This document shows positions 16,184 through 26,898 of a DNA stretch of 64,000 nucleotides, one piece after another. Source of the DNA: Agarilytica rhodophyticola (GTDB lineage Bacteria; Pseudomonadota; Gammaproteobacteria; Pseudomonadales; Cellvibrionaceae); assembly GCF_002157225.2 (NCBI RefSeq), contig NZ_CP020038.1, positions 2,441,001-2,505,000 on the forward strand. The letters run 5' to 3'. The notes under the pieces were generated by a model. It saw nothing but the letters and a program-made list of their open reading frames with translations. It was not told the DNA's origin and ran no database searches. Position 1 is the first letter of the stretch, and every line of letters starts with the position of its first letter. The position numbers and the translations under genes are program-made.

Positions 16184-17881
16184 ATGAGACTTAGTGCGAT
16201 TGTTGTTTTCTTATTTGTAGGTATTTTAACTGGTTGTGGTGGAGGTGCAGGGCGAGATTCTTCTTCTACTCTTGTTGTTCCTCCCGACACAGTATCGGAA
16301 ACCGATCCAACGCCAGCACCTACACCCACACCTACAATACTTCCTGCTCCCGATCCAACTACCGCTGTTACCATTAGTGGCTCTGTTACTTATGATCGCG
16401 TGCCTCAGCAAGAAAATGGTGCTTTGGATTATGACGCTATTGTGCAGTTGCCAGTTCGTGGCGCCACTGTTCAACTACTTAACAGTGAAGGCGAAGTGGT
16501 TAGTGCAGGTATTACAGATAACGAAGGAAGTTATAGCTTACTTTCATCTCCCGAGATAGATATACGTGTTAGCGTATCTGCGCAGTTGCTGCAAGAGGAT
16601 GGGCCTTTATGGAATGTTCGTGTTGTCGATAATACTGAACTTGGGGCTCTCTATGCTCATCAAGGAGAACTGATTAATTCAGGTGCGTCTGATAGCACTC
16701 GCAATCTGCATGCCGCATCTGGTTGGACTGGGAGTGGTTATGGCGAAGAGAGGGTCGCGGCACCTTTTGCAATTCTTGACTCAGTCTATGAATCTCTCCA
16801 ACTGTTATTAAATCTAGATGCCAATATTGACTTCGGGGAACTGGAACTTAACTGGAGTCCAAATAATACGACTGACGATGGGGACTTTGCTATAGGTGAA
16901 ATAGGTGCAACACAGTACATCGATGGGACGATATTTATTCTTGGTCAAGAAAACCAAAATACGGATGAATACGACAGTACAGTTATTCAATATGAGGTTA
17001 TGCATTACATGCAAGATAATCTTATTCGTTCAGATATTAGTAATGCTCCTGTTCCATTTGATGGTCAGCACGATATGAGAGTTGCTTTTGGTGAAGGTCT
17101 AGCGCTTGCGCTTGCAGTAATGTCTTCGGGGTCAGACTTGTTCCGAGACAGTTACGGCGACCAGCAGTCGATGGGAACCAGCTTTTCACTGGAAAACCAA
17201 AATGCTGTACGTCCAGGTTGGTATAGTATTAATTCTGTAGCAGAGATTATTTTTGACATAGTCGATGCAGATACCACTGATGATGATGACCTTGATCTTG
17301 GCGTAGAAGCTATATTCCAAGCGTTGAACTCAGAAATCTATAACCTAAGCCAAGCTCGAACCAGTATATTTTTATTTACCGAAGCTTTGAAATCCGAGTT
17401 AAGTGATAGTCAGTTGCAGGCTTTAGAAAATATTTTGCGTTCACACGATATATTTGGTACTGATGAATTTGGTAGCGGCGAAATAAATGACGGTGACTTT
17501 GCAGATGCGTTGCCCCTTTATAATGAACTAGGCGTTGGCGAAAGTATAAATGTATGTGGTGACGCAATAGGCGGTTTGGAGTTTGGCTTTGGGGTACGAC
17601 GGCTTGTGTTGCTAAATGCAGTCCCAGAAGGCACATACTCGCTGGAGTTAACGAAAACCTTCGGCAATAAAGACAGTGATCCAGACGTGTTAATTTTCTC
17701 CGGTTCAGAATCATTCCACTCTCAGGAGCTTAGCTCTACTGAAGTGGATCGGGAGTTTGGTGAAATTACAATTTCATCCTCATCTGATAGCTACCTGTTA
17801 GAGATTATCGACTTCACAAACGTGTTTGCCGAGAGTAGTGATGTCGGACTTTCATGTTTCGATGTATCCCTTTTTAACTAA
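16184..17881 (+). CDS. Lipoprotein with degenerate gluzincin-like metalloprotease domain
   Basis: The 565-residue product opens with a lipoprotein signal (VGILTGC, Cys near residue 18), then a Pro/Thr-rich linker at about 40-58. A carboxypeptidase-regulatory-like beta domain follows at about 62-145 (ISGSVTYD ... GATVQLLNSEGE ... ITDNEGSYSL). The central domain has YEVMHYMQDNLIRSD at about 270-284 and DMRVAFGEGLALAL near 296-309. Related secreted proteins carry HExxHxxxD at the first site with a downstream Glu, a gluzincin pattern. Here the first His is Tyr270 (codon TAT, one transition from CAT), while Glu271, His274 and Glu304 remain. The C-terminal 100 residues look like a beta-rich pre-peptidase C-type domain. 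It is probably surface-anchored and may bind rather than cut. The start ATG has a weak ribosome binding site. Confidence 0.7.
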   Translation: MRLSAIVVFLFVGILTGCGGGAGRDSSSTLVVPPDTVSETDPTPAPTPTPTILPAPDPTTAVTISGSVTYDRVPQQENGALDYDAIVQLPVRGATVQLLNSEGEVVSAGITDNEGSYSLLSSPEIDIRVSVSAQLLQEDGPLWNVRVVDNTELGALYAHQGELINSGASDSTRNLHAASGWTGSGYGEERVAAPFAILDSVYESLQLLLNLDANIDFGELELNWSPNNTTDDGDFAIGEIGATQYIDGTIFILGQENQNTDEYDSTVIQYEVMHYMQDNLIRSDISNAPVPFDGQHDMRVAFGEGLALALAVMSSGSDLFRDSYGDQQSMGTSFSLENQNAVRPGWYSINSVAEIIFDIVDADTTDDDDLDLGVEAIFQALNSEIYNLSQARTSIFLFTEALKSELSDSQLQALENILRSHDIFGTDEFGSGEINDGDFADALPLYNELGVGESINVCGDAIGGLEFGFGVRRLVLLNAVPEGTYSLELTKTFGNKDSDPDVLIFSGSESFHSQELSSTEVDREFGEITISSSSDSYLLEIIDFTNVFAESSDVGLSCFDVSLFN

Positions 17882-17892
17882 TCATGTTAACG

Positions 17893-17920
17893 AGCGAGCA
17901 TATTGAAAAATATGCTCGCT
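17893..17920 (+). terminator. Strong hairpin after the lipoprotein gene
   Basis: A perfect 12-bp stem (AGCGAGCATATT/AATATGCTCGCT) with a GAAA tetraloop begins 12 bases after the stop codon, followed by an A-rich and then T-rich tract. It lies between convergent genes and may serve both. Confidence 0.75.
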
Positions 17921-18045
17921 GAAAAAATTGTGAATAATTTTTTTAGGTTGAAGTTGCGTTTTGCAATTCTTTACCAATAACATATAGCTCGCAAGTGAAA
18001 GACGACATAATTATCTTAACAGGGCCATTCAAGAAGGCTCCACAC

Positions 18046-19683
18046 TTACTGAAGCAAACTAGAAGCAATAACCGATATAATCGTGGGATCATAGACGGTA
18101 ACAGGTGCTACACTGTCTTGATCTGAGTATTTATTGCCGTTTGTTACAGATAAAATAATGTTATAACTTCCTGTGTCGTTATAGGTGTGTTGGACATTTC
18201 CAGTGTTTGTTTGGTAGCTACTGACTCCATCTCCAAAGTCCCAAATATATGTCAGTGGTTTATTATTGGGATCTGATGATGAGTATGCTGTAAACTCAGT
18301 TTCTTTGTTTACAATTACAGAATACGATTCTTCATCTAGGGAAGCAACTGGTGCTCCTTCAAAAGATATCGCTGATGTGTATAAATCCAGCCTAGGGAAA
18401 GTTAAATTATTCTCCGTGTCTAATATTGGCACACCATTGGCCCTTAAGGATGCTTCAATATCGTCAACTGTCGCGTTAGGGTTAATTGCTCGCATAACTG
18501 CAAATGCCCCTGTTATATGTGGGGCGGCCATCGACGTTCCACTTTTAACTCCGTATCTTCCCCCCACAACAGAGGACGTAATAAAGCTACCGGGAGCCAA
18601 AATGTCGACCAATGATGAACTATTAGAGAAAAGACTTATGCTATCCCTTGAATCAAATGTGCTCCCTGTCGTAATGGCTGCTGAGATACATCCGGGAGCC
18701 CCTACTGAATTATGTTTCCCATCATTCCCCGAGGATATCACTGTTGCAATGCCGGCATCCCTCAAAGCTTCAATAGCGTTAGCTCTAATGTCAGAATTAC
18801 ATGCAGAAGTGTAAGTACCACCACCTAAACTCATATTTATAGCGGCAATATTATTCGTTGTTGAATCATTTAGAATCCACTCTAATGCGGCAAGTTGATC
18901 GGAACGATAAGACAAAATACACCGTACACCCTTACAGCCTGAATAGCTTGCTGGGAACTCTGAAAATACCTGTACCGCCACAATACTTGCGTTAGGAGCA
19001 ACCCCGCTCATTGTTCCGTTAGCTCCAGCTGCTATTCCAGCGACATGAGTACCGTGATCACAACTAGTAATTCTTCTAGATGAGCAATCACCCGCGGCAT
19101 CAACCCCAACTTGCACGTCTTGACCATTTGGGCACAGGCTAGTGGCAATAGAAGTATTTGATGAAAAGCAAGCTTCTTCAACGAGCCGATTAGAATAAAA
19201 CGGATGGGAAAGTTCAACACCGGTATCGAGAATTGCAACAGCTTGTCCGTCACCCGTAAAACCACTATTATGCGCTAAATCAGCATCAACGTGGTCGATT
19301 GACTGAACAAGGGTGGGTGGCTCAGGAATATCTTCCTCTATCCTCGCAAAAACTCCACTTTTAATAAGCCTGTCCAGTGCATGGTCGTCTACCTCAAAAA
19401 CCAATACACCCAATCGTGGAAGTTCTTTTTGAGCTTTCAATCCATCGCTTTTGAAAAGGTTGCGAGCATGAAGAAATACTGAATGTAGCGCTTTAGGGGA
19501 TGAGTGATCTTTTTCTAGGCTTTTGACTGTAGTGATAACTCTGACTTTTTCTCCTCTACTTGTTTTCTCTTTTAGAGCATTATAGTGTTTTACTACATTC
19601 ACTTTTGTGTTTTCATCATTGGCAATAGCACATGATGAAAACAGCAAATAAAAAACTATAAAATAATAAACTTTAATATTCAT
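18046..19683 (-). CDS. Secreted subtilisin-like (S8) serine protease with PKD domain
   Basis: The 545-residue product has a signal peptide to about Ala21. An I9-type propeptide covers about 28-120, then the subtilase catalytic domain with Asp153 (AILDTG), His210 (CDHGTHVAGIAAG), Asn320 in the oxyanion hole (ISSGND) and Ser384 (SGTSMAAPHITG). A PKD domain follows at about 447-530 (YIWDFGDG, HTYNDTGSYNI). Eight cysteines in the catalytic domain suggest disulfides. It is an extracellular endoprotease, and the PKD module commonly helps bind insoluble protein. AGGGA 7 bases upstream supports the ATG. A small secreted protein gene lies 144 bases upstream on the same strand and may be co-expressed. 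All catalytic residues are intact. Confidence 0.93.
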   Translation of the reverse strand: MNIKVYYFIVFYLLFSSCAIANDENTKVNVVKHYNALKEKTSRGEKVRVITTVKSLEKDHSSPKALHSVFLHARNLFKSDGLKAQKELPRLGVLVFEVDDHALDRLIKSGVFARIEEDIPEPPTLVQSIDHVDADLAHNSGFTGDGQAVAILDTGVELSHPFYSNRLVEEACFSSNTSIATSLCPNGQDVQVGVDAAGDCSSRRITSCDHGTHVAGIAAGANGTMSGVAPNASIVAVQVFSEFPASYSGCKGVRCILSYRSDQLAALEWILNDSTTNNIAAINMSLGGGTYTSACNSDIRANAIEALRDAGIATVISSGNDGKHNSVGAPGCISAAITTGSTFDSRDSISLFSNSSSLVDILAPGSFITSSVVGGRYGVKSGTSMAAPHITGAFAVMRAINPNATVDDIEASLRANGVPILDTENNLTFPRLDLYTSAISFEGAPVASLDEESYSVIVNKETEFTAYSSSDPNNKPLTYIWDFGDGVSSYQTNTGNVQHTYNDTGSYNIILSVTNGNKYSDQDSVAPVTVYDPTIISVIASSLLQ

Positions 19684-19827
19684 ATATTTTCCCTATGAGA
19701 TCTGCTGCCCATTTCACCACCTTGATGCATAGCGCCGGGCTAAATCGCTGTAACCAAAGCGAGCATATCGTGGTTTCAATCTAAACCTGAGCGCAGCAGT
19801 AAAGTTCAATTTGAAAGTGTTGTTATA

Positions 19828-20184
19828 TCAATATTCTGTAAAGCTAATTCCTTCAATTTCACATGTATTGTTGCTTGATGACCCTCTCCAATTTGGCTCA
19901 TCATACCCATTAATTCGGATTTTTCTTTTTGCATGGTAGGCTGATAGCGCCAGGCTAAGAACTTGATCCTTTCCCGGTGAATCAGCTAACACATAATACC
20001 CATCAACACATTCAGGGGCCGGATTTGAAATCTTTATCAATACATCCCCTGGTGCTGTACTTCTACTATAGACAGAAAGATATGTTATAGTGCTAGATCC
20101 GCTATGCACATAGGCTGCATTAGCGTTTGATACCATTAAAGCCAGTGAAACTGAGGTGATGGCTTTTAATATTAGTTTATTCAT
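19828..20184 (-). CDS. Small secreted protein of unknown function
   Basis: The 118-residue product has a signal peptide ending at NANA (about residue 23). A compact beta-rich mature domain of about 95 residues follows, with two cysteines (near 59 and 108) that could form one disulfide. The pattern YLSVYSRSTAPGDVLIKI ... GYYVLADSPG ... LSLALSAYHAKRKI resembles a recurrent family of short exported gammaproteobacterial proteins without assigned function. AAGGA 7 bases before the ATG gives a good ribosome binding site. It lies directly upstream of the subtilase on the same strand. A helper or partner role for the protease is possible but unproven. Confidence 0.75.
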   Translation of the reverse strand: MNKLILKAITSVSLALMVSNANAAYVHSGSSTITYLSVYSRSTAPGDVLIKISNPAPECVDGYYVLADSPGKDQVLSLALSAYHAKRKIRINGYDEPNWRGSSSNNTCEIEGISFTEY

Positions 20185-20944
20185 AAAATATCCTTAGTAG
20201 TAAACGTAACGAGATTATAGGCAGTAGCCTTTTTTATCAGAGCGCTAATTATATAGAGTTTTTTGTCGCCCTCATACATAAGAAAGCTCATGATTTTATA
20301 TGTAGCTACATTGGGTGAAGAAGAGCCTGCATCTAAAGTTTCGTAGCTTTTTAAATCGAATTTTTGAGTGTGTCAATTAAATTCAGGTGAGGCTCGGAAG
20401 CGCTACTGGAATTGAATAAAGACTCGTAAATAATGCTAGCAAGAAAATAGTCAATTCTTTCAAACCTTCCTCTGTTTTATCTTTTCTCCCATTATTAGAT
20501 CACAAAATAAAAAATAATGCTCAGCCATTTTGCTCTCCTTGTAAAAAATGACGTTCAATTTTTTAGTTTGTCATATTTGGTAAAGATTTTTTTATTTAAT
20601 CACGATAAAACTCATGTCCGAATTTTTATGATGATAAACAAGGTTTTTATAGCCGAGTACAATAGGGTTTGAGACTATGCGCGCGTATATGTGCTCCTTT
20701 ATTTTTCTTTTTGCCGAAATTTGTACATGCATGTGGGATATTACATAATGACAATGTCTGTTGGTTGTGTTGTCAGAAGTGCTAGTCTTTATTAGCCAGT
20801 TTGTAGGTGAGATTTTTAATAAAGAGGCTGGTTTTTGCTTCAATGTTTTCCGAATGTTTGCGTTTGTAAAAATAAATAAAAACCCCTTTTTTTGTTTAGA
20901 TAAAAAATAATTTTAAAAACTAAAAAAGTTGAAATGATTAATAA
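20185..20944. other. Non-coding A+T-rich stretch
   Basis: About 760 bases between two minus-strand genes. The only frame (20592-20843, 83 residues on the minus strand) lacks a ribosome binding site, signal or family resemblance and is probably not a gene. The promoter of the small secreted protein gene should lie near 20200-20300. Confidence 0.5.
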
Positions 20945-20971
20945 AAAACGACTTTTTAACAAAGCCGTTTT
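20945..20971 (-). terminator. Intrinsic terminator of the exported-protein gene
   Basis: Read on the minus strand, an 11-position stem with one mismatch (AAAACGGCTTT, 5-nt loop, AAAGTCGTTTT) is followed by TTATTAAT. It lies 19 bases past the stop codon of the gene at 20990-21898 and looks like a rho-independent terminator. Confidence 0.7.
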
Positions 20972-20989
20972 CTGATGAGGATAAATGTA

Positions 20990-21898
20990 TTAGCGACAGT
21001 GAACTGATTGTGGGTTTTGATTGCAGTAGGTTGATGGTTGAGTTTCTGCAATTATGTTGGTGTTGCTTGCGCAGTGATTTGGATTTCCGCTGGCAAGAGC
21101 TACTACTTTATAAAGTGATGTTTTTAAGAAGCGCGTTTTTAGCTCTCGTGAATAATGCGTAGAACGGGTTTCACGATAGCAGACTAAATTACCATTAATT
21201 CGGGTGTAGAGTTTATAGTATGCAGCGCCGGGTACTTTATCCCAAGATATAGTGAAATCTTCATCGCCATCGTGATAAAACCGATGGCTAAAACTAAAGT
21301 CTAATATTAGTGGTAGGTCTAGAGGGTAGTTTCCTGTGTTAAAAGAAACCCTATCAAAACCTCTATTTGCCGCCGGGTGAAAGGCTATGCCAAATTGTTT
21401 TTTTCCGTTATTACGCATGTTTTTAATTGCGCTCTCAACTTTGCCAACAACTTCCTTAAAGCCTTTATATGGGTGGTATGAACCCATACCATACTGAATT
21501 GTTCCCGCATTTACTCCGATCCTAGATTTATCCATCTGATCCTTTAAGCCCAGATTTAAAAAACCACTTGCATCAAATACGGTGACGGAATATTCAACTA
21601 CTTGGTTGTATGGTGGTGCTTGGGTTAAAAAAAGTGAATTACCAAATTCTTCCCCGTTACGCCTAAATACGAGTCTATCAATTTTGCTGGGTAAGTCTGA
21701 CATGTCATATAGCCGGAACGCCATTGAGTATTCTTTGCCTACATTTGCAAGCCTGTTTATAGAGCTCGCACTTTGATACAGTTTTTTATCGTCTCTAAAC
21801 ACTGTGCCAAACGCAGATACTTTTAAGCTTTTCTCATACGCTATAGCATTGATAGGCATTGCCGAAATTATAAAACATATAAATATAATGGCTCTCAT
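20990..21898 (-). CDS. Exported protein of unknown function with FnIII-like C-terminus
   Basis: The 302-residue product has a signal peptide (IIFICFIISAMPINAIA, cleavage near residue 20). Residues 25-200 are a beta-rich domain I do not recognise, containing LVFRRNGEEFGN and FGIAFHPAANRGFDRVSF. Residues 205-275 read as a fibronectin type III-like module (FTISWDKVPGAAYYKLYTRI). The tail has three cysteines (CASN, YCNQ, HCR) besides one in VCYRE, so disulfides are likely in the periplasm or outside. GGAGG 10 bases before the ATG supports the start. The gene stands alone with its own terminator. No catalytic motif was found. Confidence 0.7.
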   Translation of the reverse strand: MRAIIFICFIISAMPINAIAYEKSLKVSAFGTVFRDDKKLYQSASSINRLANVGKEYSMAFRLYDMSDLPSKIDRLVFRRNGEEFGNSLFLTQAPPYNQVVEYSVTVFDASGFLNLGLKDQMDKSRIGVNAGTIQYGMGSYHPYKGFKEVVGKVESAIKNMRNNGKKQFGIAFHPAANRGFDRVSFNTGNYPLDLPLILDFSFSHRFYHDGDEDFTISWDKVPGAAYYKLYTRINGNLVCYRETRSTHYSRELKTRFLKTSLYKVVALASGNPNHCASNTNIIAETQPSTYCNQNPQSVHCR

Positions 21899-22161
21899 GC
21901 TAATTTTTCCTCCGATTTAAAATAAAGTTGAGCTACCTTAGTGATAGCGATGGGAATACTAGTATGTTACTCAAGCTTTATCCTCTAGCCACTTGGGTGG
22001 CTTGACAGTATTTAAAATATATGAAATCGGATTTGCAAAGGCATTGATGGCATTGTTGATCACTTGGGGTCGCTGCGTGTTATGTTGATCTTTGGTGAAT
22101 GCCATTAGTACATAATGGGAGTACGCAATAGGTTATTGAGGCAGAGAGGTTTGGGGAGGTA

Positions 22162-22250
22162 AGACCAGTAGCGAAAACAGTGTTTACTACTGGTCTACTA
22201 CAAGACATGGTATGCCTTGTAGGCAAATGACATAAATGATTTAAGTCATT
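22162..22250. repeat. Cluster of three inverted repeats 3' of tRNA-Leu
   Basis: Three perfect inverted repeats follow one another. They are AGACCAGTAG/CTACTGGTCT (22162-22171 and 22187-22196), CTACAAG/CTTGTAG (22198-22204 and 22216-22222) and AATGAC/GTCATT (22226-22231 and 22245-22250). They lie just past the 3' end of the minus-strand tRNA, so one may end its transcript. The 263 bases between them and the gene to the left (21899-22161) show nothing recognisable. Confidence 0.6.
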
Positions 22251-22259
22251 GATTGTATT

Positions 22260-22346
22260 TGGTACCAGAGGCCGGACTCGAACCGGCACGCTTTTAAGGG
22301 CGCGGGATTTTGAATCCCGTGTGTCTACCAATTTCACCACTCTGGC
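22260..22346 (-). tRNA. tRNA-Leu (anticodon CAA)
   Basis: An 87-nt tRNA with encoded CCA. The acceptor stem is GCCAGAG paired with CTCTGGT (G1-U72 wobble) and the anticodon stem CGGGA/TCCCG encloses TTCAAAA with anticodon CAA. It has a long class II variable arm and a T arm GCCGG-TTCGAGT-CCGGC. It decodes UUG leucine codons. It sits at the junction between the accessory region and the queA-secDF core block. Confidence 0.96.
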
Positions 22347-22646
22347 TTTAATTCTTGGTTTCGAAGGCTATGCTCCGAAACCACTATCAACGCTGTGCGT
22401 TGATACGATTTGGTATTTGTGCGATATCCTTTGCTTCTTTTGTCAGTATTGCTCATTACACATTTAGTAATAACGTAATGAGATACAATTTAGCAAATTT
22501 AAATTGTATCGGCTCTGACTTACCGAGGCCGGGGATTATATCAGTGGTTTTGTGTGGGTCAACCGTTAACGATGGTAAATATTGAGTATTTCTATTACTC
22601 TTGCGCTCCAAATTTATTCTTTGACTAACGATTGATCAGTATTTGC
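22347..22646. repeat. Three hairpins between tRNA-Leu and queA
   Basis: Perfect inverted repeats occur at TGGTTTCG/CGAAACCA (22356-22363, 22376-22383), ATCAACGC/GCGTTGAT (22386-22393, 22397-22404) and GATACAATTT/AAATTGTATC (22482-22491, 22501-22510). None has a clear T-run. The region must also contain the divergent promoters of the tRNA and of queA, but I could not single out convincing boxes. No gene is seen. Confidence 0.55.
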
Positions 22647-24822
<2,176 letters not shown>

Positions 24823-25006
24823 CTGAGATTGATTCGGCTTGAAAGATACTCGGTTCACCCTCATTGAAAAGAAAGCCGGTATAATCGCGGCCTCTCGGGC
24901 AGGCTGAGCCGGCCTTATATACTCAGGCCAAGTGAATTGGGATGTTCGCTTGGTGAATTATTATACGACAACAGATATTAGGCCTTTGGCCATTTGGACC
25001 CAAATC

Positions 25007-26875
25007 ATGAACCGCTATCCGCTTTGGAAATATCTACTGATTCTCGCCGTTGTAGCAGTAGGTTTCTTATTCGCTTTGCCCAATATTTACTTGCCTGACC
25101 CAGCTATTCAAATTTCTGGGAATTCTGCTGCAACCAAGGTAGAACAATCCACTATGGCTGCCGCCCAAAAAGCGCTTGATGCCAAGGGAATTAAATATTT
25201 TGGTGTGGAAAACGATGACACCAATGGTCTGATTAGACTTTATTCTAAAGATGATCAGCTGGTGGCTCAGAGTGCGGTGCAAGAAGCCCTCAATGAGAAT
25301 CAGTATATTGTTGCGGTGAACCTTGCGCCAACCACGCCACAGTGGCTTACTTCCATGGGAGCAGGCCCAATGAAGCTTGGCCTGGATTTGGCCGGAGGTG
25401 TGCACTTTTTGCTGGAGGTGGATACACCGCAAGTGCTCGCAGAAGAAATGAAAAACATCGAAACAGCGCTCAAAAAATTCCAACGTGAAGAACGCATGCG
25501 CGGTGTATTTGTGCGTGTTGATGGAACTTCGCTGACGGTGAAAGCGGATAACGAAGATAAGCGCAATAAATTTAGTTCTCATATTCGCAGTGAACTGCAG
25601 CAGCTTGAATTCGATCGCATAGAAAGGGACGGTGAGTTTTTTGTTGAGGCGACGCTGTCTGATGTCTATATCCGTGAGAAGGAAGCGCAAGCGGTGGAGC
25701 AAAACCTCACTGCTTTGCGTAAGCGTGTGAATGAACTTGGTGTTTCAGAACCTATTGTACAGCGTCAGGGGCGCAACCGAATTGTTGTTCAGTTACCGGG
25801 AATCCAAGATACCGCGCGGGCCAAATCTATTATTGGTAAAACTGCAAGTTTGGAGTTTCGCCTAGAAGCAAGGCCTAGTGAGCTTGCTTCAAAGAAAACA
25901 TTATTTCCCTATAAAGACCAAGAGCGTGAGCAGCTCACCGGCGGGGCTTACCTTGAGAACAAGGTAGTGATTCGCGGTGAACATGTTAACAATGCATTTG
26001 CTGGTTTCGATCCAGAAACCTCATTGCCACAGATTAATATTAATCTTAATAGCCAGGGCGGCACCTTGATGAATCATGCCACCAGAGACAATGTTGGTCG
26101 CAGTCTGGCGGTTTTATTTATTGAATACCATACCCGTACAGAAACCACCTTGGATGAAAATGGACAAGAGGTTAAGACATTTACCCAGATACCCGATAAA
26201 AACATTATCAGCTTGGCGACTATTCAAGATGCTCTCAATGCCAGCTTCCGTATCACCGGTATTGACAATCCTCAGGAGGCTTCTGAGTTAGCGCTTCTAC
26301 TTCGTGCAGGTGCTCTAGCTGCGCCCATGGGCTTTGTGGAAGAGCGCACTATTGGGCCATCTTTGGGTGCTGAAAATGTAGCGCGAGGTGTGGACTCAGT
26401 GCAGTTAGGTTTGGTTTTGGTTTTGCTCTTTATGCTGGTGTATTACAAAGCCTTCGGTTTCGCTGCCAACCTAGCGTTGGCGCTGAACTTAACTCTATTG
26501 ATCGCCATTATGTCGCTGTTTGGTGCCACACTAACCCTACCAGGTATCGCGGGTATTGTATTGACAGTGGGGATGGCGGTGGATGCTAACGTCTTGATCT
26601 TCTCGCGGATACGTGAAGAGCTGGCTGAAGGATCACCGCCGCAAACGGCTATTCATGCAGGTTTTGAACGTGCATTTACCACAATTTTAGACGCAAATAT
26701 CACCACCTTTATTGTTGCCATTATCCTTTACGCGATTGGCTCTGGGCCGGTAAAAGGCTTCGCTGTGACACTGGCGATAGGTATTCTTACCTCCATGTTT
26801 ACAGCAATTATGGGCACTCGCGCGATTGTTAATATGATGTATGGCAATCGCCCAGTTAAAAAACTCTTAATCTAA
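25007..26875 (+). CDS. secD: Protein translocase subunit SecD
   Basis: The 622-residue SecD works with SecF in the membrane to complete preprotein export using proton-motive force. The start NRYPLWKYLLILAVVAVGF gives TM1. The D1 periplasmic signature LGLDLAGGVHFLLEVD is at about residues 124-139, LRKRVNELGVSEPIVQRQG is near 240-258, and the C-terminal transmembrane block includes GMAVDANVLIFSRIREEL. The frame remains open to 24932, but the ATG at 25007 reproduces the family N-terminus. A TATAAT at about 24879-24884 may be a promoter -10. yajC is absent upstream. secF follows 23 bases later. Confidence 0.97.
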   Translation: MNRYPLWKYLLILAVVAVGFLFALPNIYLPDPAIQISGNSAATKVEQSTMAAAQKALDAKGIKYFGVENDDTNGLIRLYSKDDQLVAQSAVQEALNENQYIVAVNLAPTTPQWLTSMGAGPMKLGLDLAGGVHFLLEVDTPQVLAEEMKNIETALKKFQREERMRGVFVRVDGTSLTVKADNEDKRNKFSSHIRSELQQLEFDRIERDGEFFVEATLSDVYIREKEAQAVEQNLTALRKRVNELGVSEPIVQRQGRNRIVVQLPGIQDTARAKSIIGKTASLEFRLEARPSELASKKTLFPYKDQEREQLTGGAYLENKVVIRGEHVNNAFAGFDPETSLPQININLNSQGGTLMNHATRDNVGRSLAVLFIEYHTRTETTLDENGQEVKTFTQIPDKNIISLATIQDALNASFRITGIDNPQEASELALLLRAGALAAPMGFVEERTIGPSLGAENVARGVDSVQLGLVLVLLFMLVYYKAFGFAANLALALNLTLLIAIMSLFGATLTLPGIAGIVLTVGMAVDANVLIFSRIREELAEGSPPQTAIHAGFERAFTTILDANITTFIVAIILYAIGSGPVKGFAVTLAIGILTSMFTAIMGTRAIVNMMYGNRPVKKLLI

Positions 26876-26898
26876 GTCGGTAGAATTGGGATAAAAAA

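Noticed and set aside
18046-20184. Subtilase cytotoxin (SubAB) homologue
   Set aside because: The protease has a propeptide and PKD domain, the gene order is reversed and the small protein does not match the B subunit on inspection.
20592-20843. 83-residue minus-strand frame
   Set aside because: No start signal or recognisable composition; lies in A+T-rich non-coding sequence.
22249-22585. Short frames across tRNA-Leu on both strands
   Set aside because: They read through the tRNA and its flanking hairpins, which explain the sequence.
24932-25006. N-terminal extension of SecD
   Set aside because: The family start NRYPLWKY is reached from the ATG at 25007 and the extension has no resemblance to SecD or YajC.
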